A program made the position numbers and the translations under genes. Below the pieces are notes generated by a model. That model was given only the letters and a program-made list of their open reading frames with translations. It made no database searches and was not told the DNA's origin. Below, in pieces: positions 15,387-24,317 of a DNA stretch of 64,000 nt (position 1 is the stretch's first letter; every line of letters starts with the position of its first letter). The stretch spans positions 2,604,001-2,668,000 of the forward strand of contig NZ_CP095050.1 in NCBI RefSeq assembly GCF_022921075.1, given 5' to 3'. Source of the stretch: Hymenobacter sp. 5317J-9 (GTDB lineage: Bacteria; Bacteroidota; Bacteroidia; Cytophagales; Hymenobacteraceae).

Positions 15387-16988
15387 TTACGAGCTGCACG
15401 ACAGCGTAGCGCACCCTGGCATATCCCACGCCCAGTCCGGCCGTTTAGCAGCAAACTCCTCGAATTCGGGCTGCTCAGCGTACGGGGTTTTCAGGGATTC
15501 CATCAAACGGTTCAGGTAGGTTAGGTCGCCTTTCTCGGCGGCCTGAATGGCGTTTTGTGCCAAATAATTGCGCAGTACGTACTTCGGATTAGCTGCCAGC
15601 ATACCGGTTTTGATGTGCTCTGGTGCGGCCGTTTCCTGGCGCAGGCGAGCCAGGTAGCGCGGCAGCCAGGCCAGCAGGGGCGTGTAGGCAGGGCTGGGCA
15701 GCGGGGTGTAAGCAGCGGCCGCTAGTAACTCGGTGAAACGGGCTTCTTCGACGCCGGGCTCCGCAACCAGCAGGGACGGTGCTACGTGCGACAGCTGCCG
15801 GAAGAAAATGGTCATGTCGGCGCCGGCTGCTTCCAGCGCTTTCAGCAGGTCATTAATTAGTTTTCCGTCTTCTTCCGGCGCAAGGTGGCTGAGGCCGAGT
15901 TTGTCCAGCATGAGCCGGTAGCGGGTGCCGGCCAGGGTTTCGGTGTAGCGGCCGAAGCCGGCGCGCAGGTCGTTGGGCTCGGCCACCAGCAAGGAGAGGG
16001 CTTCGGCCAGCCGCGCCAGGTTCCAGAGGGCCACCTGCGGCTGCTGGCCAAAGGCGTAGCGCCGGTAGCCGAAATCGGTGGTGTTGGGCGTCCAGCCGGG
16101 GTCGTAGGGTTCCAGCCAGCCGTAGGGGCCATAGTCGATGGTAAGGCCGAGGATGGACATGTTGTCGGTGTTCATCACGCCGTGCACGAAGCCTACGCTC
16201 ATCCAGTGGGCCACCATCACGGCCGTGCGCCGGCATACTTCCTCGAACCAAGTCACGTACACGGCCGGACCGGGCTCGCCCAATTCAGGGTAATGGTGGC
16301 GGATAACGTAGTCGGCCAGGGCGCGCAGATTTTCCATCTCGCCGCTGGCGGCAAATATCTGAAAGTTGCCAAAGCGCACGAACGTGGGCGCCACCCGCGC
16401 CACAATGGCGCCGGGCTCGGGCCGCTGGTTGCCGTTGTAAAACATGTCGCGCACCACCTCGTCGCCCGTCCCCACCAGGCTCAGGGCGCGGGTGGTGGGC
16501 ACGCCCAGGTAGTGCATGGCCTCGCTGCACAAAAACTCGCGCAGCGACGAGCGCAGCACGGCCCGGCCATCGGCCCGGCGCGAGTAGGGCGTGGGGCCGG
16601 CGCCCTTCAGCTGCAGCTCCCAGCGGCTGCCGTCGGTGGCCGTGAGCTCGCCCAGCGACATGGCGCGGCCGTCGCCGAGCTGCCCGGCCCAGTTGCCGAA
16701 CTGGTGGCCGGCGTAGCGCGCCGCAAACGGTTTCATGGTTTCCGTAACGAGGTTGCCGGCCAGGGCGTCCACGGCCGGGCCGCGCTCGGGCGGGCGCACC
16801 AGCCCGAGAAAGTGGCCCAGGTCGTCGGACCAGGCCAGCAGGTGCGGGGCGGCCACGGGAGTGGGCGTCACCCGCGAATACGCATAGCCGGGCACCTGGC
16901 GCGAGCCCGGGTCAGGGTTGGTTTCGCCGCGCAGCTCCTCCACAAAAGAGTTGGCAAATGTGGCCTGGTCGAGGGGCTGGGAGGGCAT
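15387..16988 (-). CDS. selO: Protein adenylyltransferase SelO (YdiU/UPF0061)
   Basis: 533 residues, a usual length for this pseudokinase family. Signatures: PFAARYAGHQFGNWAGQLGD, GRAMSLGELT, LKGAGPTPYSRRADGRAVLR, FVHGVMNTDNMSILGLTIDY and DYGPYGWLEPYDP, with the catalytic Asp/Asn of NTDN and the metal Asp of DYGP. SelO transfers AMP from ATP to Ser, Thr or Tyr of target proteins and is linked to oxidative stress. The C-terminus ends CATLSCSS, keeping the conserved Cys that in studied homologues forms a regulatory disulfide. Flanked by the nuclease and esterase genes on the same strand. Confidence 0.95.
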   Translation of the reverse strand: MPSQPLDQATFANSFVEELRGETNPDPGSRQVPGYAYSRVTPTPVAAPHLLAWSDDLGHFLGLVRPPERGPAVDALAGNLVTETMKPFAARYAGHQFGNWAGQLGDGRAMSLGELTATDGSRWELQLKGAGPTPYSRRADGRAVLRSSLREFLCSEAMHYLGVPTTRALSLVGTGDEVVRDMFYNGNQRPEPGAIVARVAPTFVRFGNFQIFAASGEMENLRALADYVIRHHYPELGEPGPAVYVTWFEEVCRRTAVMVAHWMSVGFVHGVMNTDNMSILGLTIDYGPYGWLEPYDPGWTPNTTDFGYRRYAFGQQPQVALWNLARLAEALSLLVAEPNDLRAGFGRYTETLAGTRYRLMLDKLGLSHLAPEEDGKLINDLLKALEAAGADMTIFFRQLSHVAPSLLVAEPGVEEARFTELLAAAAYTPLPSPAYTPLLAWLPRYLARLRQETAAPEHIKTGMLAANPKYVLRNYLAQNAIQAAEKGDLTYLNRLMESLKTPYAEQPEFEEFAAKRPDWAWDMPGCATLSCSS

Positions 16989-17010
16989 GGGTTTCGTCGT
17001 TTAAATAAAA

Positions 17011-17895
17011 TTACCGGGCGGGCGTCGGCACCGCCACGCCGTTGGCCTGCAGCACCTGCCCGAAGAACTGCACCTGGTAGGGCAGGGCTGTTTGCCAGTA
17101 CTCCCAAGTGTGGGCGCCGGGGCGCTCGGTGTAGTCGTGCGGGGTGTGGTTGTACACCAGTCGGCGGTGCATCTCGCGGTTGATTTCGATGAGGCCGTCG
17201 TCCACGCCGCAGTCGAGGATGAGGGCCAGGCCGTTTTTGTGCATCTGGTCGGCCATGTTTATCACCGAATTGGTGCTGAAAAACGCGGGGTTTTGCTCCT
17301 CAGAACCGATGATGGGCACCAGGTTTTTGTTACGCCAGGCTATTTCGTCGGGCGTGGCCTTGCGGTTGGCGCTGCTCAGCTCCAGAGCGCCGCTCATGCT
17401 GCCGGCCGCGGCGTACAGGTCGGGGTGGCGGGCCGAGAGGTACATCGCGCCAAAGCCTCCCATGGAGAGGCCCGTGATGACGCGGCCGCGCCAGTCGCGA
17501 ACGGTGCGGTAAGCCTGGTCGATGGCCGGAATGATTTCCTTGGTGAGGTAGGTTTCGAACTGGCTGTCGGCCTTCACCGGGCTGTCGAGGTAGAAGCTGA
17601 ACGTTTCGCCCTCGGGGTTCACGATAATCAGGTTGTACTGGTCGGCCAGGCGGTGCAGCAGCTGCTTGTCGGGCGTCTTGCGCAGCCAGTTGTCGAAATG
17701 GCCCCAGGCGCCGTGCAGCAGGTATAGCACCGGGTAGCTGGCCTTCTTGTTTTTGGCGTAGCTAGCGGGCAGCACCACGGCCGCGCGGTAGGTTTTATGC
17801 ATGGCCGCGCTGGGGATGCTCAGCGTGTCGACTTGGGCAGCGCGGGCATAGCTGGCGGTGAGCAGGAGGCAGGTGAGGAGTAAGAGGGAGCGCAT
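17011..17895 (-). CDS. Exported esterase of the Esterase D / tributyrin esterase type
   Basis: 294 residues with a Sec signal (MRSLLLLTCLLLTASYARA). Family pattern: YPVLYLLHGAWGHFDNW, VITGLSMGGFGAMYLSA with nucleophile Ser near residue 152, LILDCGVDDGLIEIN with the acid Asp, and GAHTWEYW with the catalytic His. The closest known types are secreted alpha/beta hydrolases such as tributyrin, feruloyl or acetylxylan esterases and mycolyltransferase-like proteins, so it probably cleaves ester bonds in the periplasm. It starts 22 bases before selO on the same strand, allowing co-transcription. Confidence 0.85.
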   Translation of the reverse strand: MRSLLLLTCLLLTASYARAAQVDTLSIPSAAMHKTYRAAVVLPASYAKNKKASYPVLYLLHGAWGHFDNWLRKTPDKQLLHRLADQYNLIIVNPEGETFSFYLDSPVKADSQFETYLTKEIIPAIDQAYRTVRDWRGRVITGLSMGGFGAMYLSARHPDLYAAAGSMSGALELSSANRKATPDEIAWRNKNLVPIIGSEEQNPAFFSTNSVINMADQMHKNGLALILDCGVDDGLIEINREMHRRLVYNHTPHDYTERPGAHTWEYWQTALPYQVQFFGQVLQANGVAVPTPAR

Positions 17896-17932
17896 GGGTG
17901 GGATGGGAAGTCAGAAATCAAAGAAAAGTTGA

Positions 17933-18025
17933 ACGTCATGCTGAGCGAAGTCGAAGCATCTCTACCGCGCAACGCAATTATTTACTGCTGCGGTAGAGAT
18001 GCTTCGACTTCGCTCAGCATGACGT
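17933..18025. repeat. Palindromic repeat, family 1, copy 1
   Basis: Perfect 36-base inverted repeat (17933-17968 and 17990-18025) around a 21-base loop; the arm begins ACGTCATGCTGAGCGAAG and goes on with TCGAAGCATCTCTACC. It lies between the aspA 3' end and the esterase gene. Same family as 36355, 41058 and 53594. Confidence 0.95.
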
Positions 18026-18046
18026 ACTGCTTTAAACAAGGAGACG

Positions 18047-19453
18047 CTACTGCTTGAACACCGGCCGAATGAGGTTCTCAAACGTGAAAATCTCGTCCCA
18101 CTTTTCCTGAGTCAGCAGGCCGCGCTCGGTCACGGCGATGTCGTGCACCGACTTGCCGGTTTTGAGGGCTTCCTTGGCAATTTCGGCCGAAGCCTCGTAG
18201 CCGATGACGGGATTTAGTTGAGTCACAATGCCAATGCTGTTGCGCACGAGGCTTTCGGCGTGGGCCTTGTTGGCCGTGATGCCCACCACGCACTTGTCGC
18301 GCAGAGTGCGGCAGGCGTTAGTCATGTAGCTGATGCTGGTGAACAGGGCAAAGGAAATCACCGGCTCCATCACGTTGAGCTGCAGCTGGCCGGCTTCGGC
18401 GGCCATGGTCACCGTGAGGTCGGCCCCGATGACGTAGAACGCCGTCTGGTTCACCACTTCCGGAATCACGGGGTTCACCTTGCCCGGCATGATGCTGGAG
18501 CCCGGCTGCAGGGGCGGCAGGTTGATTTCGTTGATGCCCGTGCGCGGGCCCGAGGACAGCAGGCGCAGGTCGTTGCATATTTTGGAGAGCTTCACGGCCG
18601 TGCGCTTCAGCACGCCCGACAGCTGCACGTAGGCGCCCGTGTCGTAGGTGGCCTCAAACAGGTCGCCGGCCAGGCTCAGGTTGAGGCCCGTGATGGCGCG
18701 CAGGTGCTCGGTCACGCGCTCGGGGTAGCCGGTGGGCGCGTTGATGCGCGAGCCGATGGCGGTGGCGCCCATGTTGATTTCATCAATCAGCCGGCGCGAG
18801 TCGTCGATGCGCAACAGCTCTTCGCGCAGGTTGGTGGCGAAGGCCCGGAATTCGTCGCCCATGCTCATGGGCACGGCGTCCTGGAGCTGGGTGCGGCCCA
18901 TTTTCAGAATGTCGCGGAATTCCTCGGCCTTCTGGGCGAAGGCATCGGCCAGGGCCGCCAGGGTTTCGCGGTAGCCCACCAGCTTGTTGTTGAGGGCGAT
19001 GCGGAAGGCGGTGGGGTAGGCGTCGTTGGTGCTTTGCGAGCAGTTGACGTGGTTGTTCGGGTGGCAGTACTGGTACTCGCCCTTCTGGTGGCCCATCAGT
19101 TCGAGGGCCACGTTGGCAATGACTTCGTTGGCGTTCATGTTCACCGACGTGCCCGCGCCGCCCTGAATCATGTCGGTCAGAAACTGGTTGTCGAACTCGC
19201 CGGCGGCCACCCGGTCGCAGGCCGCGGCAATGGCTTCAGCAATGGGAGCGGGCAGCACGCCGAGGTCGCGGTTGGCCAGGGCGGCGCCTTTTTTTACATA
19301 AGCCAGCGCCTGCACAAACAGCGGCTCGGCGTTGATGGGAATGCCGGTGATGGCAAAATTCTCCAGCGCGCGCAGCGTTTGAATGCCGTAGTAAGCAGTG
19401 TCGGGCAGGGCGCGTTCGCCGAGGAAATCGTGTTCGATGCGGGAGGTAGTCAT
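18047..19453 (-). CDS. aspA: Aspartate ammonia-lyase
   Basis: 468 residues, the expected length. Signatures of the fumarase/aspartase superfamily: IEHDFLGERALPDTAYYGIQ at the start, GTSVNMNANEVIANVALE, HPNNHVNCSQSTNDAYPTA, and GSSIMPGKVNPVIPE near residue 320, the catalytic flexible loop holding the Ser base. TVTMAAEAGQLQLNVMEPV and the KANKAHAE-like region fit AspA better than FumC. It converts L-aspartate to fumarate and ammonia in the cytosol. Monocistronic by position: palindromic repeats lie on both sides (17933-18025 and 19593-19704). Confidence 0.93.
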   Translation of the reverse strand: MTTSRIEHDFLGERALPDTAYYGIQTLRALENFAITGIPINAEPLFVQALAYVKKGAALANRDLGVLPAPIAEAIAAACDRVAAGEFDNQFLTDMIQGGAGTSVNMNANEVIANVALELMGHQKGEYQYCHPNNHVNCSQSTNDAYPTAFRIALNNKLVGYRETLAALADAFAQKAEEFRDILKMGRTQLQDAVPMSMGDEFRAFATNLREELLRIDDSRRLIDEINMGATAIGSRINAPTGYPERVTEHLRAITGLNLSLAGDLFEATYDTGAYVQLSGVLKRTAVKLSKICNDLRLLSSGPRTGINEINLPPLQPGSSIMPGKVNPVIPEVVNQTAFYVIGADLTVTMAAEAGQLQLNVMEPVISFALFTSISYMTNACRTLRDKCVVGITANKAHAESLVRNSIGIVTQLNPVIGYEASAEIAKEALKTGKSVHDIAVTERGLLTQEKWDEIFTFENLIRPVFKQ

Positions 19454-19592
19454 GCGGGAATTTTCGGTGAGGAAAGAGAAGCTTGTACGGATTGGCCGAA
19501 CGGCGGGGCAAACCTACGGCGGCGGTTGGCAACGTATCGGCTTTGCAGTGTTCCTTTGGGCTGACACTTGCCATTACATTGCGGCTGAAACG

Positions 19593-19704
19593 GGTAGAGA
19601 CGCAACATTTTGCGTCTCGTCGTGGAACGACCGGAACTGCGCCGCTCGCCTTAATAATCAAACAACATCAGCAACGACGAGACGCAAAATATTGCGTCTC
19701 TACC
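19593..19704. repeat. Palindromic repeat, family 2 (GAGACGCAA type)
   Basis: Two 31-base arms, 19593-19623 and 19674-19704, complementary with a single mismatch. Each arm holds GAGACGCAA...TTGCGTCTC, itself a small palindrome, so two nested hairpins can form. The right end lies 18 bases before the DUF885 start codon. Confidence 0.92.
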
Positions 19705-19722
19705 TTGTTCTAAACCTCGCCC

Positions 19723-21489
19723 ATGAAACTCCGCTTCTTGCCCTTGCTGGCCTTGGCCGTTGCCAGCTGTTCCCAGTCCGATAAAACCACCGCCACGGCC
19801 GGCGCCGATGCCCGCTTCGACGCCTTTAAAAACCAATTCATTGAAGCGCTGTGGCGGCAAAACCCTGAATACGCGTCGTATCAGGGCTACCACAAGTACG
19901 ACTCGCTGCTCGTCATTCCCAATGAAGCCCAGCGGCAGAGCGACGCCGCTTTTACCCAGAAATACCTCGCTGCGCTGGGCGGCTTCGGGCTCGACAGCCT
20001 CTCGCCCAATAACCAGATTGACCTGCGCCTGCTGCGCAACGAGCTGCGCGCCCTGCGATGGTACGCCGACACGCTGAAAAGCTGGCAGTGGAACCCCGCC
20101 AGCTACAACCTGGGCGCCTCGGTGGGCGACCTGCTCAACGGCCGCCACTACAAGCTGGACCGCCGCCTGCGCAACATCTCCGACAAAATCAGCCACGCCG
20201 CCGAGTACTACGCCGCGGCCCGGGCCAACATCAGCAACCCCACCAAGGAGCACACCGGGCTGGCCCTCAAGCAAAACGCCGGCGGCCTCGCGGTGTTCGG
20301 CAAAGCCCTGGCCGATTCGGTGGCGGAATCGGGCCTGAGTGCCGCCGAGAAAAAGACGATGCTGGACCGCGTGACCGCCGCCCGCACGGCCGTGCAGGGG
20401 TATATGAAATTTCTGGAAGGCGACGTGCTGCCGGCCGGCAAATTCCGCCCGTTCCGCATTGGCAAGGAGCTGTTTGAGCAGAAGTTTGCCTACGACATTC
20501 AGTCGCGCTATTCGGCCGCCGAGCTGTACCAGGAAGCCCAAAAGCACAAAGCCGCGCTGCTGCACGACATGGGCCGCCGCGCCGCGCGCCTTTTTCCCAA
20601 GTATTTCCCCGGCCAGAAAGCGCCCGCCGACACCCTGGCCCTGATTACCACCGTCATCAACCAGCTCACGCTGAAGCACGCTCCGCGCGAAGGTTTTGTG
20701 GACGCTGTGAAGCGCCAGATTCCCACGCTGGTGGCTTTCGTGAACGAGCACAAGCTGCTCACCCAGGACCCCAGCAAGCCGCTGGTGGTGCGCGAAACGC
20801 CGCTCTACATGCGCGGTAGCGGCGCGGGCGCCAGCGTGTCGGCCCCGGGCCCCTACGACAAAGGCGCTGATACCTACTACAACGTGGAGCCGATTCCGGC
20901 CGACTGGACGCCTGCTCAGGCCGAAAGCTACCTGCGCGAATACAACGACTACACCCTGCAGATTCTCAACATCCACGAAGCCATTCCGGGCCACTACACG
21001 CAACTCGTGTACGCCAACCGCTCACCTTCGCTCGTGAAAAGCATCTTCGGCAACGGCGCCATGGTGGAGGGCTGGGCCGTGTATGCCGAGCGCATGATGC
21101 TGGAAAGCGGCTACGGCAACAACTCCGACGAAATGTGGCTGCTGTGGGATAAATGGAACATGCGCTCCACGCTGAACGCCATCATCGACCACGCCATTCA
21201 GGTGGATAATATGAGCGAGAACGACGTGGTGAAGCTGCTGCGCCGCGAGGGCTTTCAGGAAGAAGCCGAGGCCCGTGGCAAATGGCTGCGCGCCACCCTC
21301 AGCCAGGTGCAGCTCAGCAGCTACTTCACGGGCTATACCGAGATTTATGCCCTGCGCGAAGAGCTGAAGCATAAGGAAGGCAAAAGCTTCGACCTGAAGC
21401 CCTTCAACGAAAACTTCCTGAGCTACGGCAGCGCTCCGGTTAAGTACATTCGGGAGCTGATGCTGCGGCCGGCCGGACCAAAGCAATAG
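19723..21489 (+). CDS. DUF885 family lipoprotein, probable zinc-dependent carboxypeptidase
   Basis: 588 residues. SPII signal with lipobox VASC (Cys16). The body follows DUF885: ALWRQNPEYASYQGYHKYDS, long helical middle, YYNVEPIPADWTPAQAESY, LNIHEAIPGHYTQLVYANR near residue 423 with the zinc ligands HExxxH, and GAMVEGWAVYAERMMLE holding a further Glu. DUF885 proteins are relatives of M32-type metallopeptidases and are mostly uncharacterised. Location: envelope, periplasm-facing. A family-2 palindrome ends 18 bases before its ATG and might overlap its promoter. Confidence 0.88.
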   Translation: MKLRFLPLLALAVASCSQSDKTTATAGADARFDAFKNQFIEALWRQNPEYASYQGYHKYDSLLVIPNEAQRQSDAAFTQKYLAALGGFGLDSLSPNNQIDLRLLRNELRALRWYADTLKSWQWNPASYNLGASVGDLLNGRHYKLDRRLRNISDKISHAAEYYAAARANISNPTKEHTGLALKQNAGGLAVFGKALADSVAESGLSAAEKKTMLDRVTAARTAVQGYMKFLEGDVLPAGKFRPFRIGKELFEQKFAYDIQSRYSAAELYQEAQKHKAALLHDMGRRAARLFPKYFPGQKAPADTLALITTVINQLTLKHAPREGFVDAVKRQIPTLVAFVNEHKLLTQDPSKPLVVRETPLYMRGSGAGASVSAPGPYDKGADTYYNVEPIPADWTPAQAESYLREYNDYTLQILNIHEAIPGHYTQLVYANRSPSLVKSIFGNGAMVEGWAVYAERMMLESGYGNNSDEMWLLWDKWNMRSTLNAIIDHAIQVDNMSENDVVKLLRREGFQEEAEARGKWLRATLSQVQLSSYFTGYTEIYALREELKHKEGKSFDLKPFNENFLSYGSAPVKYIRELMLRPAGPKQ

Positions 21490-21570
21490 TCCGAATACAG
21501 TGGAATTTTTCCGGCACAAGGCTTGTATAGGGCGCTAACCGCGTTTTTTAGCGAGTATTTGCTTTTCGTC

Positions 21571-21927
21571 ATGTTTGAATTCCTACAAAAAACCGTCGTC
21601 GATACCGACGACGAAGGCCTGCGCCGCATCACCCACGAGCGGATGAAAGTGTTTGCCAAATTCACCGCCGAAGACTGCCTCACCTGCAAGCTGCTGGGCC
21701 CCGGCTTTGCCAAATTTGCCGACGATGAGGAGTACCAGGGCATCACGTTCGTGCGCCTGGCCTCCGACGAAAACCCCGTGGCCAAGCAGCTCATGAACCA
21801 GCGCGCCGCGCCCTTCTTCGTGAGCTACTGCCAGGGCCGCATTCTGGAATGCGACACCCGCGAAACCGACGCCGACGTGCGCGCCCAGCTCGACCGCTTG
21901 CGCGCCTTTATGCCGCATACGGCTTAG
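21571..21927 (+). CDS. Thioredoxin-like protein with CLTC active site
   Basis: 118 residues from the ATG at 21571; an upstream ATG at 21523 would precede a plausible promoter region. The sequence has the thioredoxin pattern: VFAKFTAEDCLTCKLLGPGF (active-site CxxC spelled CLTC, unusual against CGPC), FVRLASDENPVAKQL and the cis-Pro segment NQRAAPFFVSY. It lacks a signal peptide, so is probably cytosolic. With the longer CLTC motif it could act in disulfide reduction or in a target-specific redox role. It lies 81 bases after the DUF885 gene and 65 before the YdcF-like gene on the same strand. Confidence 0.8.
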   Translation: MFEFLQKTVVDTDDEGLRRITHERMKVFAKFTAEDCLTCKLLGPGFAKFADDEEYQGITFVRLASDENPVAKQLMNQRAAPFFVSYCQGRILECDTRETDADVRAQLDRLRAFMPHTA

Positions 21928-21949
21928 CCAGCGGTTTCGGTCATTTTCT

Positions 21950-21994
21950 ATGCCCAAAGGCGGCCCACCATCTAGGCGGGCTACCTTTGGGCAT
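21950..21994 (+). promoter_or_regulatory. Inverted repeat covering the -7 element and start codon of the YdcF-like gene
   Basis: ATGCCCAAAGG (21950-21960) is the exact reverse complement of CCTTTGGGCAT (21984-21994). The right arm contains most of TACCTTTG (21982-21989), a -7-like element, and the A-T of the ATG at 21993. Transcription from it would start at or next to the start codon, giving a leaderless mRNA. Confidence 0.5.
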
Positions 21995-22760
21995 GTTTTT
22001 TCTGCTCTCCAAACTCCTCGACGTTGTTTTATTGCCGGCCGTGTGGCTCCTGTTGCTGCTGCTGGCCGCCCTGGTGGCGCGGCAGCCCCGCCGCCAGCGG
22101 CAATGGCTGGTGGCTGCCACCGTGCTGGCCCTGCTTTGCACCAACAACGCCCTGGTAAACGAGGCCCTGCTGGCTTGGGAAAAGCCGCCCGTGCCGCTGG
22201 CCGCCCTGCCCGCCCACGCCGATGCCGCCGTGCTGCTCACCGGCATCACCTCCGTCGACAAATCGCCCCACGACCGGGTGTACCTCAACGCCGGCGCCGA
22301 CCGCCTCACCAACGCCCTGTGGCTGTACCGGGCCGGGCGCGTGCGCCGCATCATCGTGTCGGGCGGCTCGGGCGCGCTGCAGCAGAAGGCCCATACCGAA
22401 GCCGCCGACCTCACGTCGTTGCTGCGCCTGGCCGGCGTGCCCAACGCCGACATCATTCAGGAAGACAGCAGCCGCAACACCCGCGAAAACGCCCTGTTCA
22501 CCAAGCGCCTGCTGGCCCGCTACCCGGGCACCGACACGCTGATTCTGGTCACCTCGGCGTTTCATCAGCGGCGCGCGCTGGGCTGCTTCCGCAAAGTGGG
22601 CCTGCAGCCCATCAGCTTCCCAGCCGGGTTCCGCAGCTCCGACCGCAAAGGCACACCCGACTACTGGCTGGTGCCCAACGCCGGCGCGCTGGAGAATTTG
22701 AGCGTGCTGATTCACGAAATCAGCGGCTGGCTGACGTACAAAGCGCTGGGGTATATTTAG
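21993..22760 (+). CDS. YdcF/ElyC-like (DUF218) membrane protein
   Basis: 255 residues from the ATG at 21993. Two hydrophobic N-terminal helices (about 3-28 and 36-52) precede the DUF218 domain: AAVLLTGITSVDKSPHDRVY, GADRLTNALWLYRAGRVRRI, IVSGGSGALQQKAHTEAADL, EDSSRNTRENALFTKRLL (the conserved NTxENA segment), LVTSAFHQRRALGCFRKVGL. Relatives such as ElyC and SanA act in envelope integrity or undecaprenyl-lipid and vancomycin-related processes, but the exact reaction is unknown. The gene ends 19 bases before the left inverted repeat of the IS1182-like element, so its own terminator, if any, has been displaced. Confidence 0.82.
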   Translation: MFFLLSKLLDVVLLPAVWLLLLLLAALVARQPRRQRQWLVAATVLALLCTNNALVNEALLAWEKPPVPLAALPAHADAAVLLTGITSVDKSPHDRVYLNAGADRLTNALWLYRAGRVRRIIVSGGSGALQQKAHTEAADLTSLLRLAGVPNADIIQEDSSRNTRENALFTKRLLARYPGTDTLILVTSAFHQRRALGCFRKVGLQPISFPAGFRSSDRKGTPDYWLVPNAGALENLSVLIHEISGWLTYKALGYI

Positions 22761-22779
22761 AGTCGGTTAGTTGAACTAC

Positions 22780-24317
22780 CGTGGCTGTTGCAGAACTCGG
22801 TTCGTAGAGGGAAGATGCAAGGCAAGAAGCTGTTTCTCGACAAAGAGGTAGTTCGCTTACGGCTTAGCGAGCGGGTGCCACGTCATAACCTGTACCGCCG
22901 GTTGGCCGAGTTGGTGGAGTGGTCGTTTCTCTACGACGCGACCCGGGACCTGTACAGCCACACGGGCCAGCCTTCGTTGGACCCGGTCGTGTTTTTCAAG
23001 CTCGTGCTGGTGGGCCGGCTGGAAAACCTCGTGAGTGACCGCCGTTTAGTCGAGCACTGCGCTTTGCGGCTGGACATCCTCTTGTTTCTGGGCTACGAGG
23101 TGGACGAGGAGCTGCCCTGGCACTCGACCGTGAGCCGCACCCGTCAGCTGTTTCCGGCGTCGGTCTTCGAGCGCTTGTTCGACCACGTCTTTGCCCAGTG
23201 CGTGGCCCGCGGGCTGGTCGCCGGGGACACCCAAGCCGTCGATTCGGCGCCCGTCAAAGCCAACGCCTCGCTCGATAGCTTGTGCGAAAAGCAGGCCGCC
23301 GCGCGCACGGCGCCGGCCCACCACTTGCGCCGCGAAGCCGCCCGGCAAGCCAAGCGCCGGTCCGAGCCCGGGCCCTTGGGCGCGCAACACGAGAAGGCCC
23401 GCCTGCTCAGCAACAAAACCCACTACAGCCCCACCGACCCCGACGCGCGCATTTCCATCAAGCCCGGCAAGGCCCGGGCCCTGAATTACCTCTGCAGCCT
23501 GGCCGTGGACACGGCCCGCGGCGTCATCAGCCACGTGCAGGCCGATTACGCCGACAGCCGCGACAGCCTGCACCTGCCCCGGCTGCTCACCGGCCTGCAG
23601 CGGCGCTTGCGGGCGAACGAACTGCGGCTACGCGACTTGCTGGCCGACGCCGGCTACGCCAACGGCGCCAACTACGCCTTGCTCGAAGCCCAACAGGTCA
23701 CGGCCTGATTCCCGTGTTTGGCCAGTACAAGCCCGACATCGCGGGCTTCGCCTACGACCGGGGCCGCGATGCCTACACCTGCGCGGCGGGCAAAGCGCTG
23801 CCGTTTCACCGGCTCGACGTGACGACCGACGGCAGCTGGGTCAAGCTCTACTGGGCGGCGTACAGCGACTGCCAACACTGCCCGCTCAAGCCCACGTGCG
23901 TGCCCGGGGCCAAGCGCAAACAGCTCACCAAAACCATTTACGACGCGGCCTATCGTCGGGCGTGGCAGCGCCAGCAAAGCCGCCGCGGGCACCGCCACCG
24001 GCGCCTCCGACAAAGCACCGTCGAACCCGTGTTCGGCCACTTGCTGCACCACTACGGCCTGCGCCGGATGAACGTCCGGGGCCAAGCCGGGGCCCACAAA
24101 ACCATGCTGCTCACGGCCGCGGCCTACAATCTGAAAAAGCTGCTCAAGTACCGCCCGCAACGGCAGCTGAGCCTGGCCGTGGCCCTGCCACCGCCCCTGT
24201 TAGCTGCGAACGCACGCGTTTGGCGGCCCAACAGGCACCCCGAAGCACCCACGCGGGCTCTCGCGAAACGGCGACTCAGCAATAGAACTGACTGGACCGA
24301 GTTCTGCAACAGCCACG
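22780..24317 (+). mobile_element. IS1182-like insertion sequence
   Basis: 1.54 kb bounded by perfect 22-bp terminal inverted repeats (22780-22801 and 24296-24317; outer bases CGTGGCTGTTGCAGAACTCG). It carries one transposase gene of the IS1182 type, frameshifted. No clear target-site duplication is seen directly outside the repeats. Confidence 0.92.
22815..24317 (+). pseudogene. IS1182 family transposase, -1 frameshift
   Basis: Starts MQGKKLFLDKEVVRLRLSER, with the IS1182 N-terminal domain, first catalytic Asp in GDTQAVDSAPVKANAS and second in LRDLLADAGYANGANY. The frame stops with TGA at 23706-23708. A -1 shift just before it restores VTALIPVFGQYKPDIAGF, followed by the zinc-type CQHCPLKPTC, and the catalytic Glu in STVEPVFGHLLHHYGLRRMN. 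No classical slippery heptamer is seen at the break, so a one-base deletion is more likely than programmed frameshifting. In the restored frame no stop occurs inside the element; reading runs through the right inverted repeat and on into the lipoprotein gene at 24728. End given here is the element edge. Confidence 0.88.

Noticed and set aside
17933..18025. Palindrome as an ordinary Rho-independent terminator
   Set aside because: Arms of 36 bases, no T-run, and recurrence at three other sites point to a repeat element, though it may also stop transcription.
18218..19564. Plus-strand open frame of 448 codons opposite aspA
   Set aside because: Antisense shadow; aspA on the other strand is unmistakable.
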